Notes: generated from the letters alone by a model not told the origin. A DNA stretch of 64,000 bases from Arcuatula senhousia (GCA_963971305.1 OZ020305.1:15161001-15225000); one strand, 5' to 3'; numbered from the stretch's first letter, positions 21,978 through 34,046 are shown. A program made the numbers and translations.

Positions 21978-24900
21978 ATGGCTGAAGGAGGAAACATCAT
22001 TACTGAAACCAGGGACCAAAAGCCAAGCTCTACAGCAGAAATCATGGCAACTTCAGAAGAAGATATTGTTATGCAGAGACTTTTAGAGAAAATGAAAAGG
22101 TAGATACTGTATACATATTTGTTTAGTTATCACTGTTTTAAATTGATAAACGTTGGAAATAAATTTTTACACTTTTTTTTTATTAAAATGTCCCTTGACT
22201 AGATTCTCTCTTTTTTTTTAATATCAGTTTATATGTAATAATATATGTAAATACTCTATCATTTTTTATTGATGGCCAAAATTATTAAATAACTGAAACA
22301 GTTTTTGAAGAACTCATCTGCCCTCAAAAGAATCAATCAATTCATAGTTCCTTAACTTATTCTCTTTGTCTGTGGCAAATGATACAAAAGATCTCAACAA
22401 CTCACCTCAATATCTTATATCAGTCTTGAAAGCTACATGTACTCATTGTACTGTGACAATTCTTCAGGTGGTTTGTGGTCTGCACAATCACTCTTTCAAG
22501 GCAGTGTCCAGTGTAGAGAAATCTTAAGATTTATTCATAGAAGCATTCTTATTACATCATGTACATACTCAAGCCAATTCATTTACATTTTTTTATTAAG
22601 CTTGATCTCTGTTGCAATGTTTCAACTCAAATTTTTAATAAATTGCTTTTATGGTGTACTGTTACTTTACTCCTTGGACATATTTTTTTCTGGAGGCAGG
22701 TGTTTTTATAAATTACTAAACCCTCATGTTGAATTTCAATAACATACCAGTATGGAGATTTGAAGAAAAACCATAATAATACAGTAAAATACCTCCAATG
22801 CAATGGATCAGAGTTGGTATACACAAAATAGAAAAGGTGAGGTAGAAAAAAATCAAACAACAAAAGTTGCAAGCCCAATTTGGTGCTTTTCTGTCATCCA
22901 GAAAAAATAAAAATTCAAACACAAGTTGGTAATACACTCTACTTTATATTTCAAACAAAAAAATACAATATGCTTGGCCTTAAAAGTTGCTATAAATGAG
23001 TTTGTCACATGACCGACTTTAAGTCACGTGACCCTGATGCATTTACAGGAAATTGAAAAACGAAAGTAGGTCAAAAAAACGTTGTTATGAACCAGATCAA
23101 AACATCGTTTTCATGCTTTGTTTAGATATGGATGGTGATTATTTTCCCACAGTGAAAATATATAAATTCAAGAAAAGCAGGACATGACGTCAGTATTGCT
23201 AATCACTGGACGACTATCGGTTATACTAGGATACTTTGCAAATTATGTTGATTTTGGTAAATTTCTTTTTAAATGGCATAATATGTTTTATCAAAATAGA
23301 TAAATATTTTAATTGAAAAATAGAAATTTGCTCACCCGCCTTTATTTTCTTGCTCACCCGCCTTCATGATATTTGTATGAAAATCTAGGAATTGTTTCAT
23401 AATGGCCTTGTGCATAGTAAAGAAATAAGGATTTTTCTTATCATGGTCTCTGATCAATGGCCATATTTAATATCGATAAACTTCTTTTATTTCCAGTGAC
23501 AGAATGTATGAGTTAAGACAGTTGCAGCATGGTGATCGTCCTGTAACAGGAACAGAATCCAGAGATAATATCAACTCGTTCTTTTCCAAACGAATTGAAG
23601 CCCAAGCTGCAACACAGGGTAAAGAAAATGTTCCAACAAATGTTGACAGTGTGGAAGAACATAGACCTGATACTGTAGTGGTAGAAATCCAAGGACTTGT
23701 TGACCAACAAAGAGTTTCAAACGTATTAACAACAAACTTTAGACGTCAACTTGAAAATATTATCAGAGGATCAATATCATCTATAGCAAGACGGCCCTCC
23801 CCTTCAAACTCTACCAGACCTACCCCTTCACCACAGACTTCAGCTCACGCCTCCCCAGCACCCACACCACGAGTTCCTACACCTCCAGTAGACAGAGGAC
23901 ACACACCAGTCCCAGCCCCAAGACGGAGAAATATTGACAGATTGTCTGAGAGAAGTAGGAGCAACAGTCTAGCCAGCACCAGAAGTAATCTGTCAAGTGA
24001 ACCAGAAATTCCTGTGGAGGCCCCTATTAACCCACCTATACCACCAGTAGTGGAACGTCTTGTTCCTCCAACTTATGGAGAGTAAGTCAAATTTTTGACC
24101 AAAGATTCATTTTTGGCCAGATTTCACGGAGTGAAAAATCCGGGTTATAAAATGGTGAATGTCGGGCGGGCAGGCAGGCATGTAAGAGGTTGTTTAGGTC
24201 ATAATTTGATTAATTTGTTTGGAATTGCCATTCCACTAGTATTTGTTTCTTGTTTGCTAGCTTGAAAAAAACTGTTTTAAAATTTTAGATTTTGAATAGC
24301 TTAGAGTGCCACTGATAGATGACCTCTAACAAAAAATACATGCATTCATCTAACACACTTTTAAATTGTCCTTCTGACAATAAAATGCTTGTTTCTATGA
24401 GAGTAATAAGCATTATTCTTTTTAGTTCTTCATGATTTTAGAAACATAAAGTTTAATTATCTGGTATTTTTGCTAGGGCTGGACAACCAGTAACAGTAGA
24501 TGATATTGAAAACCTGCATAGAGAAAACATGGTACAAGAGATCAGTGAGCTAGTACACAGACAGTTAGTTACATCAACATTACAGAGTACCTTCAGAAAT
24601 GTCTTGGAGATTAGCATGCAGGTACATGTAAGCTAGAAACAAAAACAAAAACATGATATGACTGTACACATGAATCTTAAAATGAGTTTTGGGTCCAGTG
24701 CCTAATCTTACACTTACATGTATATAGAGTTGTCTATATACCTCATAAGCACAACTCCTTCTAAATTTCTTGATGGATTTTGATGAAATTTTACACAAAG
24801 AATAAGTACATCATATAGAGATGTGCATGAAGAAATTTTGTTGTGCTCAGATTTATCAGGAGAATTATTAGACTTTGATGAAACTTCATATGAAGCAAAT

Positions 24901-26100
24901 AGCACTCAATATTAAAAAAAAACATGTTTTTCTTATGTTAGGTTGCTCACAGTATTCCTAGTTTACATAGTGACAAAAATATGTAAGTGACCATCAAAAT
25001 GTCAATATCAACTTTTAATGTTACTACTATTTTAGGCAAAAAGCAAAAATATCTTTGAAAAAAAATATATTACAACAGATTTAATTTGCAACACCATGTA
25101 ATGTGTATACATGTACCAGATTAAAATAGTCATATCTGTCATGTCTGTTTCATTTTAGAATCGACTTGGTCAGTCTGGAACCGATGGACAGAGAGTACAA
25201 GAATATATACAGTCTATTCAACCTTCACAGCACATTGAGAGAAATGATTTCTCTAACATCGGAATCCCACCACCAGGAAATGATAACTGGGATAACATCT
25301 CGATCACTAGTGTTAGTGCACATGCTGTTCCTTATACACAGGTATGCCACTTCAATATGTCAAGGAATAAAGGGATCAGCCATTTTATAACTCAGTTGGG
25401 GCTTGGCAATCATACAGAAAAAAATGATTCAATTTTGGTGAAGAAAAATTTATTAAACAACATGTCAGAGCAAATACAATTATTCATTATCACCTTGAAT
25501 TCATTATAATGGCAAAAACTGAAGAAGGGAAAACAAATCATTTAAAAAAACTTTGTACAATAGATTATACTTATGATGTTTGTTCATGGTTTTAACAAAT
25601 TCATCCAATTTTAGTTATCAAAGTGAAATTTCTTATTCACGAGGAATTAAATTTCTTGCTGTGCATATTATATTATGTGACATAAAACAATACTAACAAT
25701 ATTCATTTAATTTTATTTTCAGTCAAGTGCCCATCTAAGCAGGGAAATCCACAGTCTCAAATCACAGCTACAAGAAATGAAAAACATGATGAAGTTAAGC
25801 TTTGACCTTCAACTTGACATTCAGCGAGCCATCAGACAGGAAGTTGCTGCCGCTGTGGCACATGCCACAAATGGACAAGCCGAGGCCAGCGTACCAACCC
25901 AGACAAAGAGTAAACCAGTCAATGACACACACTGTTTAATATGTCTAGATAACCATTCAGACTCTGTTCTATACCAATGTGGGCACATGTGTGTGTGTTA
26001 CGCCTGTGGTAAACATCTATTATCAAGGGGAGCTAAATGTCCAGTGTGTCGGGCTCCAATCAGAGACATTATCAGAGCATACAAAAGTAACGAAGACTAA
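21978..26100 (+). CDS. RING-finger protein, probable E3 ubiquitin ligase (five exons)
   Basis: Exons 21978-22099, 23497-24081, 24477-24621, 25159-25341 and 25723-26100 join in phase to 470 residues. The start ATG (21978) is the first in the exon and is preceded by ACC. Residues about 83-105 (VSNVLTTNFRRQLENIIRGS) and 369-391 (FDLQLDIQRAIRQEVAAAV) are conserved-looking blocks that I also associate with plant RING proteins. Between them is a Pro/Ser/Thr-rich low-complexity stretch (about 114-195). The C-terminal RING has C416, C419, C431, H433, C437, C440, C451 and C454 with the cIAP/Neuralized-like core CGHMCVC and CPVCR, ending RAYKSNED. The family would pass ubiquitin from an E2 to an unknown substrate; no substrate domain is recognised. 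An AATAAA lies at 26461-26466. The 1.4-kb first intron (22100-23496) shows no other gene. Confidence 0.85.
24700..24957 (-). repeat. Dispersed repeat in RING-gene intron
   Basis: A noncoding stretch ending GCTCACAGTATTCCTAG, the inverted form of the starts of the repeats at 15156 and 17594. Internal CTTGATGGATTTTGATGAAA is typical of such dispersed elements. The left boundary is approximate. Confidence 0.35.
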
Positions 26101-27469
26101 ATGACGCATTCATGTTAATCAACAATTGTCTTCTTTCAATTGAATGTCTATTATAGAGCTTATTACATTATGGGGCATAAAAAAATATATATAAAGCATT
26201 TCATTTTAACAATTAAAATATCATATAATTTTTTAAAGCTTTTAGAACTTTGACAAATATCATTGAAAAATTTAACAATTTTCATGCTATACAATATGTA
26301 TTATGAATAATGACAATTCTCTATCATAAATCCAAATAAGAAATTCATTATATTAATGATGTTTCATAACATGTTGATGGAAGTGTTTTGCTTTAAGAAG
26401 GTAGTGCAATGTTTGAATGTTAAATCATGTTGCTTGTTATTGTTTTATCAGCATGATTAAAATAAACTATTTGTTAAACTAAGCTTTAGCATGATTTGAT
26501 TCTGTCCGAAATTGGTCTAGACATTTTGATAAGTTAAGGGTGACCAACAAGTAGGTCCCAGGTTGGTCATGATTTTTTATTTTTGCAGTCAACTTAGAAT
26601 TCAACTAAATATAATTTTATAATTTATATTAATATTAGATTTGTGCACCTGACACAACAAACATAAACCAAGAATTTGAAAATTCACACAAAAAAACTAC
26701 CAGAATCTGTTAATTTGACCAATGGTTGTTGCTTGTCATATTGCAATTGACAGACCCATAGAGGGAGGCATAATTTGGTAGAGTTAAAAATGAAAGACCC
26801 ACTACATACAAAAAAGTTAAACTGTGACCAGTTTGCAACATGGTACATCCTCAGTCTGCAGAGTTGGAAATAACAGCCTGCCCGCCTGCCCGAGACTGGT
26901 AACTTTTGGGCAGGGCTGGCTAAAATTCATGAAAATTTGACTGGCTGTATAGCTTAAACAGGTAGAATTTCAATTCAGGGCTGGTTACTTTTTCAGCAAA
27001 TTTCCTACCCTGCAGTCTGTCAATTGTACACAAAAGCAGGGGAGTGTAGATCTTATGTATTCTGTTCGGATTGGTTTTTGAAAGCATAACATGAAACTTA
27101 CACACATTAAAGGGTCAAAGTTCAAGGTCTTAACAATATGAACATGAACTTTATTCTCATTGACTTTGTACTAAAAGACAGAGATGGGTAAGCAGGAAAT
27201 TGTTTTTTAAGCTTAAGATATAAGGAGAAAGCCTATTGATTTTGGTGTAAATAGGTCAAAGGTCAGGGTCCCAAGTGAAAATTCAAAAATTTTAGAATGA
27301 AATTGGTTTCTAAAACATAACATTCGAAAGTCTTGATAGAATTTTATGAAAACGTACACTTGTAATTCCTTACGAGTTAAGAAAGAAGTCTATTGACTTT
27401 GTGGGTTAACAGATCAAAGGTCAATGTCATAAGTTGTGCAGTAAGTAAGTAAGAACGTAATTTTTAGCT
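26101..27469. other. 3' UTR of the RING gene and gene-free intergenic sequence
   Basis: The poly(A) signal AATAAA at 26461-26466 probably ends the RING transcript. Beyond it, repeated CAAAGGTCA motifs (27110, 27250, 27414) and partly similar segments at 27190 and 27360 look like decayed repeat copies. No gene is seen. Confidence 0.5.
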
Positions 27470-28234
27470 CATCCGACCCAAAGGGTCATGTGAGCCATTG
27501 CAATCACTTGACGTCAGTCGTCGTTGTCGTTTACTTTTCTGTAAAAATCTTCTCCACTGAAACTTTGCACACTTCATCATGGGATGTCCTCTATCAAAAT
27601 TGCATAAATGGTGACTGCTGACCAAAACAACTGGCTGCCGTTGCTAAAAATAGAATAGGGGGTTCAGACCCTAGTTTTTGGCTGATAAATCAAAAAGTAT
27701 AAAAGAAAATCTGAAGCAACACACCCTCATCTGAATCAAAGCTCTGCAAAAGTCTCCATTGGGTTATTGGCTTGAAGTTGTCAGATGACTCTTAATAGGG
27801 TTATGGCCCTTTTAAGGTCAAAAATAGCGTTTTTTTCATGTTTTTGCCCTACAGAATGAAAACTATTGCAGATAGAGAAAAGCTGTTGCTTGCTTAAAAG
27901 TTCAGCTCATTAAGCTCTACAAAAGTATCCATTGGGCCAAAGTTGTCAGATGACCCCTTATAGGGGTTATGGCCCTTAACAGATCAAAATTCAGGTTTTT
28001 TTCCCCTATAGAATGAAAAGTATTGCAGATAGATAGAGAAAAGCTGTTGCTTGCTTTGATGTTCAGGTCTTAAGCTCTTCAAAAGTCTCCATTGGGTCAA
28101 AGATGTCAAATGACCCTTATATGGGTTCTGGCCCTTTACAGGAAAAAATAGCGATTTTTCAACTTTTTGCCCTATAGAATGAAAACAATTGCAGATATAG
28201 AAAAGCTTCTGCTTGCTTAAATGTTCAGCTCATT

Positions 28235-29752
28235 ATGTCTCCCCTTCCCAGAAGGGGGAGACATATTGTTTTTGTGTCAGTTCTTCTTCTTCTTCTTCTT
28301 CTTCTTCTTCTCATACAAAGCCTGTCCGGGCAATAACTTTTTTGTTCTTTGACAAAGGGCTTTGATATTTGGCATGTGGATGTATCACAATAAGACGATT
28401 TGTTGCGTACCAGAATGACCTTTGTATGACCTTGACCTTTGACCTAAATGTTAAATTAATGCTAATTTTACATGGAAAGTGTGTCTGTGCCATAACTTTT
28501 TTGTTATTTGACATAGGGCTATAATATTTGACATGTGCATGTATCACCATGAGACGATGTGTTGCGTACCAAAATTACCTTCATATGACCTTTACCTTTC
28601 AACTCGAGGTTGAATTAATGCTAATTTTACATCCAAAGTGTCCCGGGCCATAACTTTTTTGTTCTTTGACATAGGGCTTTGATATTTGGCATGTGAATAT
28701 ATCACAATAAGACGACTTGTTGCGTACCAGAATGACCTTCGTATGACCTTGACCTTTGACCTAAAGGTTAAATTAATGCTAATTTTACATGCAAAGTGTC
28801 TGTTTTGTTCTTTGACATAGTTCTATAATATTTGACATGTGCATGTATCACCATGAGATGATGGGTTGCCTACCAGAATTACCTTCATATGACCTTGACC
28901 TAAAGGTTAAATTAATGCTAATTTTACATGGAAAGTGTGTCTGTGCCATAACTTTTTTGTTCTTTGACATAGATCTATAATATTTGACATGTGCATGTAT
29001 CACCATGAGATGATGGGTCGCCTACCAAAATGACCTCATCTGACCTTGACCTTTGACCTCAAGATAAAGTTAATGCCATTTTTACAAGTAAAACATGTCT
29101 GGGCCATATCATCTTCGCTAGCCAAGGGTTACGATCCGCTACCTCTCATCTTCACCCTTGGCAGATCTAGGAGGATTTTTGTGGTCATACATTCTCTCAT
29201 CTGATTGGATGCAGTGAAAGTTGGCTGCATCCAATCTAATTACACTTTAGATAAATGTTTGTCGTAAATGGAATAAAATATCTCCTATTTTTGCAACTAT
29301 CTGGATAAAAATAATTTTTTTTAACTTGGAATAGATATTGCTTCAAGGGAGATAATTAAAATGTTGAGATTACAAAAAAACCTTCTACATCTGCCAAGGG
29401 TGAAGATGAGAGATAGCGGATCGTAACCCTTGGCTAGCGAAGATGGGGCCATATATATATTAATCCTTTAAACAAAATTGATTTTTGACATGATAATGTG
29501 TCATCATGGGAACAATGTGTCACTAACCTTAACTACCTTGACCTGTGACTTCAATGTCAAATAAATGCTAATTTGACATGCAAAGCTTTCCATGTCAAAG
29601 CTTTCCAGGCCATAACTTTTTTATCCTTTGACATCGGGCTTTAGAATGTAGATGTAAAATTATTAAACAATTTGTTGTACAATGTATGTCATTGTGACTT
29701 TGACCTTTTGACCTCAAGGTTGAACTTGTGTTATTTAAGGAAGGGGAGACAT
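28235..29752. mobile_element. Second element with GTCTCCCC inverted ends and ~160-bp internal units
   Basis: The left end ATGTCTCCCCTTCCC and the right end GGAAGGGGAGACAT are inverted copies. Inside, five to six tandem units of roughly 160 bases repeat CCATAACTTTTTTGTTCTTT, GACATAGGGCT, ATGACCTTGACCTTTGACCT and TTAATGCTAATTTTACATG. A (TTC)n microsatellite lies at about 28281-28311. It interrupts the 27470-30530 element between its tandem units. Confidence 0.6.
29110..29445. mobile_element. Mutator-like MITE with 57-bp inverted repeats and 9-bp target duplication
   Basis: The left arm 29110-29166 (from CATCTTCGCTAGCCAAGGGT) and right arm 29389-29445 are inverted copies with one mismatch. GGGCCATAT flanks it exactly on both sides (29101-29109 and 29446-29454). 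A 9-base duplication with long TIRs is the hallmark of Mutator-like elements. At 336 bp it is non-autonomous. It sits inside the 28235-29752 element. Confidence 0.85.
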
Positions 29753-30699
29753 CAGTTTTAGTGTGCTAAAACAGTTTTTCCTAGTTGAGCTTTAAAAAAG
29801 TCTCCATTTGGGTCAAGGTTGTTGGATGACCCCTTATAGGGGTTATGGTCCTTTAAAGGTGAAAAATAGTAATTCTTCGTGTTTTTGTCCTATAGATTAA
29901 AAACTATTGCAGTTAGAGAAAAGCTGTTGCTAGCTTAAACCTTCAACTAATTGAGCTCTACAAAAAACTCCATTGGGTCAATGTTATCAGATGATCCCTC
30001 CTTATAGGGGTCATGGCCCTCTAAAGGTGTTTAATAGCTTTTTTCATGTTTTTGGTCTATAGAATGAAAACTTTTGCAGAAAGAGAAAGCTGTTGCTTGT
30101 TTAAACCTTCAGCTCACTGATCTCTACTAAAGTTTCCATAAGATTGAAGTTGTCAGATGACCCCTTATAGGGTTTATGGCCCTTAAAAGGTGAAAAATAG
30201 CATTTTTCATGTTTTTGACCTATAAAATGAAAACCATAGCAGATAGGGAAAAGCTGTTGCTTGCTTTAACCCTCAGTTTATTCAGTTCTTCAAAAATATT
30301 CATAAGGCTGAAGTCGGGAGATGACTTCTTATAAAAGTTATGGTCCCAATTATCAAGTTTTTGGTGTTTGTCTTGCAGATTAAACCTATAAAAGATTAAG
30401 AAAAACTTTTGTATGCTTAAAAATGTTTGACTATATAAATATAGTTTTCCCCCTCAGATGCCCCAAACATATTTTCTTTCCGTCAGTAATCAAAGTCAGG
30501 TGAGCGATTCAGCCTCTTGTTATTCAAAGTTGTCATATTATATATGCAAGATGAATGGAACATGAGCTCTGTAGAGCTCTTTAAACTACAGGGTAAAAGT
30601 ACAATATACCTCCAGTAATGGACTTGTTTTATCGAATGTTAAAACTATAAGACCTTATTTCCAACTACTTACAAACTTTTTTTGTAGTTCTTTGTTTTG

Positions 30700-30787
30700 T
30701 TGGGTTCTCAGATGTCATGATTGACCAAGAGATACGTTTGAAAATAAACGTTGTTTTCATAGCTTAAGGACCCAACTTCTTTCCGTC
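30700..30787 (-). repeat. Diverged promoter relic at the left edge of the array
   Basis: TTCTCAGATGTCA, GTTGTTTTCATAGCTTAA and GACCCAACTTCTTTCCGTC match the array promoter segment (for example 32821-32918) with several substitutions and small indels. At about 30787 it jumps directly to the 3' flank of the first gene copy. It therefore looks like an old unit with a deletion from promoter to 3' flank. Confidence 0.65.
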
Positions 30788-30819
30788 ATTTGGATGTGCC
30801 TTGTTGAATTCATGGTTCT

Positions 30820-31113
30820 TTATTCTTCTTCGAATGGATTGAATTCTGGCTCTTGTCCGAATAGCTTGAATCTTAGGGTTTCTGCTTCTTTGTGCTTTTC
30901 TGTTGTATATTGGTAGTACATGTTGATGACGCCTTCAAGCACGACAATTCTCATACGAAGTGGATATCTGAAACTTCGAATGTTATCTATGACGGCTTTG
31001 TCATACTTGTTCTTCAAGTATTCCAGTTTGTCACTCAGAAGCAACATCTGTTGACAGGCTTTCTGGGTTCTGTTCTCTGCGTCTTGTAGCTTGGCATACA
31101 TTGAGGAGTCCAT
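30820..31113 (-). CDS. Array gene copy 1, 97-residue protein of unknown function (no stem-loop)
   Basis: Leftmost copy. The protein differs from the rest by Ile for Lys at residue 42. The TATA box is at 31194-31202. The sequence where the stem-loop should lie (about 30737) belongs to the diverged promoter relic, so this copy lacks the histone-type 3' end; its only 3' signal is AATAAA overlapping the stop codon. Confidence 0.7.
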   Translation of the reverse strand: MDSSMYAKLQDAENRTQKACQQMLLLSDKLEYLKNKYDKAVIDNIRSFRYPLRMRIVVLEGVINMYYQYTTEKHKEAETLRFKLFGQEPEFNPFEEE

Positions 31114-32351
31114 AGTTGTATTATAAAGCTAGCGTTTGTTTTATTCTTTTGCGTATTCAAGTGAAAATGATACTTTCCCTGAGAGTTAAACTACTTTATA
31201 TACTGGATTCTCAGATGTCAAGATGACACGAAACGATTATCAAGAGATGAGTTTGACAGGACCGTTGTTTTCATAGCTTAAGTAGACCCAAGCTCTTTCC
31301 GTCGTTTAAAATGTACATTGCAAATGATTATCTCATAATGAGCTAATTACTTTAATTTAGGATTGGTGATTTGACTGAAGATTTTTATTTTGTATTTTAT
31401 TTACATTTTTAGTTCAAAAATTGATTTTTCTAACTCTACGTCTTTTTTTTATTTTTCAAGAAGGGGGCGATAATTCACAATATCTGGTAATAGATGACTT
31501 TGATATATATTGTATTCGTAGATTGGACGCAATGAACGTAATTCTGAAAATGGAATGGTAAATGCTGATTTTTTATTATATTTTTTATTTGTTGCTATAT
31601 TTGTAAATTTCAGTTGGAGGGGGGGGGGATAGCGACAATAAAAAAGGGGCGGTGCGGAGATTACAGCTAGTCGTTGTTGTTTAATATAGTGCCCTTTTTA
31701 TGTGCACATTTGTCTTATTTTGTTCGGTCGCGTGTGCTTTTAGCTTGCCGTTTGTGTGGTATTTCCTTGAGACTGAGTGAGTTTCATGATCAAATAAGCA
31801 GAAATTACTGAAGTTGTCCACGAAGCTTGTTGCTTTTGCAACTTGAGTACAAGAGCGGACGAATATTCGGGTTTATGACTTTTTCTATTTTATAACAAAA
31901 CTACCGCAAATGTTTCATTATGTTGAGGAAAATGTGTTTTGCAATGGTGTAAGGGGGGAAACAACGCGCATGATTTGCACGAGCTTCATGTTTTCTTTAC
32001 GATTGAAGCAACACAGCATACAACTTTGATCTGATTTTTGTTCAGAAGCTTCTCTGATGCAGTTGGTAAGTCACTGTTTATTGAAAAGCTAGCTATAGTT
32101 TTTTTATTTGCCATTTGAAGGATTTTTTTTAGTCCAGGTTTTACTGTATTTGCATTTTTGAAAATGTATAGTGAAATCGGCATGGTTCGTTAACATGATT
32201 GGTTTGTTGCTTAATATGGTTAATTTGCAATAGTTGTCGGCGGCGAAAGTTGAGTAACATAAATTGACTTTTACCTGAAAGAGAGATAGGGTCCGGTTAA
32301 AAATTCGTTGTTTGTATACAAATAGTAAGATTCTTTTTGAAAAATTTTAGC

Positions 32352-32367
32352 GGCTCTTAAAAGAGCC
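32352..32367 (-). promoter_or_regulatory. Histone-type 3' stem-loop (representative copy)
   Basis: On the minus strand GGCTCTTTTAAGAGCC: a 6-bp stem with a UUUA loop, preceded by AAAAG and followed 14 bases later by CAAAAAGAATC. This matches the stem-loop and histone downstream element that bind SLBP and U7 snRNP in replication-dependent histone mRNAs. Read on the plus strand the loop would be TAAA, which does not fit, so it belongs to the minus-strand gene. Repeated in every unit except the first. Confidence 0.85.
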
Positions 32368-32434
32368 CTTTTCACAGTCACATAAAGGACTGGGTCTTTG
32401 GCATTTGGATGTGCCTTGTTGAATTCATGGTTCT

Positions 32435-32728
32435 TTATTCTTCTTCGAATGGATTGAATTCTGGCTCTTGTCCGAATAGCTTGAATCTTAGGGTTTCTGC
32501 TTCTTTGTGCTTTTCTGTTGTATATTGGTAGTACATGTTGATGACGCCTTCAAGCACGACAATTCTCATACGAAGTGGATATCTGAAACTTCGAATGTTA
32601 TCTTTGACGGCTTTGTCATACTTGTTCTTCAAGTATTCCAGTTTGTCACTCAGAAGCAACATCTGTTGACAGGCTTTCTGGGTTCTGTTCTCTGCGTCTT
32701 GTAGCTTGGCATACATTGAGGAGTCCAT
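32435..32728 (-). CDS. Array gene copy 2 (reference copy), 97-residue protein of unknown function
   Basis: Single exon from ATG at 32728 to TAA at 32435. The protein starts MDSSMYAKLQDAENRTQKAC and ends FGQEPEFNPFEEE. It is predicted mostly helical: residues about 5-45 and 52-86 are amphipathic and heptad-like, separated by SFRYP. It has 16 Lys/Arg and 16 Asp/Glu, so it is near neutral, is rich in Tyr, and has one Cys. There is no signal peptide, membrane segment or histone fold that I recognise. Stem-loop 32352-32367; TATA 32809-32817, giving a short leader of roughly 55 bases. The intronless structure, TATA box and stem-loop are how replication-dependent histone genes are built, which suggests S-phase or germline/early-embryo expression; this is inference. 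The function is unknown. Confidence 0.8.
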   Translation of the reverse strand: MDSSMYAKLQDAENRTQKACQQMLLLSDKLEYLKNKYDKAVKDNIRSFRYPLRMRIVVLEGVINMYYQYTTEKHKEAETLRFKLFGQEPEFNPFEEE

Positions 32729-32808
32729 AGTTGTATTATAAAGCTAGCGTTTGTTTTATTCTTTTGCGTATTCAAGTGAAAATGATACTTTCCCTGAGAG
32801 TTAAACTA

Positions 32809-32817
32809 CTTTATATA
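32809..32817 (-). promoter_or_regulatory. TATA box of the array gene (representative copy)
   Basis: TATATAAAG on the minus strand, 81-89 bases upstream of the ATG. Conserved in all 21 copies. Confidence 0.75.
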
Positions 32818-34046
32818 CTGGATTCTCAGATGTCAAGATGACACGAAACGATTATCAAGAGATGAGTTTGACAGGACCGTTGTTTTCATAGCTTAAGTAG
32901 ACCCAAGCTCTTTCCGTCGTTTAAAATGTACATTGCAAATGATTATCTCATAATGAGCTAATTACTTTAATTTAGGATTGGTGATTTGACTGAAGATTTT
33001 TATTTTGTATTTTATTTACATTTTTAGTTCAAAAATTGATTTTTCTAACTCTACGTCTTTTTTTTATTTTTCAAGAAGGGGGCGATAATTCACAATATCT
33101 GGTAATAGATGACTTTGATATATAGTATTCGTAGATTGGACGCAATGAACGTAATTCTGAAAATGGAATGGTAAATGCTGATTTTTTATTATATTTTTTA
33201 TTTGTTGCTATATTTGTAAATTTCAGTTGGAGGGGGAGGGATAGCGACAATAAAAAAGGGGCGGTGCGGAGATTACAGCTAGTCGTTGTTGTTTAATATA
33301 GTGCCCTTTTTATGTGCACATTTGTCTTATTTTGTTCGGTCGCGTGTGCTTTTAGCTTGCCGTTTGTGTGGTATTTCCTTGAGACTGAGTGAGTTTCATG
33401 ATCAAATAAGCAGAAATTACTGAAGTTGTCCACGAAGCTTGTTGCTTTTGCAACTTGAGTACAAGAGCGGACGAATATTCGGGTTTATGACTTTTTCTAT
33501 TTTATAACAAAACTACCGCAAATGTTTCATTATGTTGAGGAAAATGTGTTTTGCAATGGTGTAAGGGGGGAAACAACGCGCATGATTTGCACGAGCTTCA
33601 TGTTTTCTTTACGATTGAAGCAACACAGCATACAACTTTGATCTGATTTTTGTTCAGAAGCTTCTCTGATGCAGTTGGTAAGTCACTGTTTATTGAAAAG
33701 CTAGCTATAGTTTTTTTATTTGCCATTTGAAGGATTTTTTTTAGTCCAGGTTTTACTGTATTTGCATTTTTGAAAATGTATAGTGAAATCGGCATGGTTC
33801 GTTAACATGATTGGTTTGTTGCTTAATATGGTTAATTTGCAATAGTTGTCGGCGGCGAAAGTTGAGTAACATAAATTGACTTTTACCTGAAAGAGAGATA
33901 GGGTCCGGTTAAAAATTCATTGTTTGTATACAAATAGTAAGATTCTTTTTGAAAAATTTTAGCGGCTCTTAAAAGAGCCCTTTTCACAGTCACATAAAGG
34001 ACTGGGTCTTTGGCATTTGGATGTGCCTTGTTGAATTCATGGTTCT

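Larger units (their letters stand above)
27470..30530. mobile_element. Outer repeat element with ~175-bp internal tandem units, split by an insertion
   Basis: Starts AGCTCATCCGACCCAAAGGG and ends near CAGGTGAGCGATTCAGCC. Internal units of about 170-180 bases contain TCTCCATTGGG, GTTGTCAGATGACCCCTTAT, GGTTATGGCCCTT and GAAAAGCTGTTGCTTGC. About three lie left of 28235 and three right of 29780. The middle is occupied by a different element (28235-29752). No coding capacity is visible. Confidence 0.6.

Noticed and set aside
30892..31089. 65-codon plus-strand frame opposite the array gene
   Set aside because: It is the antisense shadow of the 97-codon gene; the TATA box and stem-loop point to the minus strand.
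31986..32183. 65-codon minus-strand frame in the array spacer (MPISLYIF...)
   Set aside because: A GAA-to-AAA change on the plus strand gives it an in-frame TAA in all units from 51481 on, while the 97-codon frame stays open, so it is spacer.
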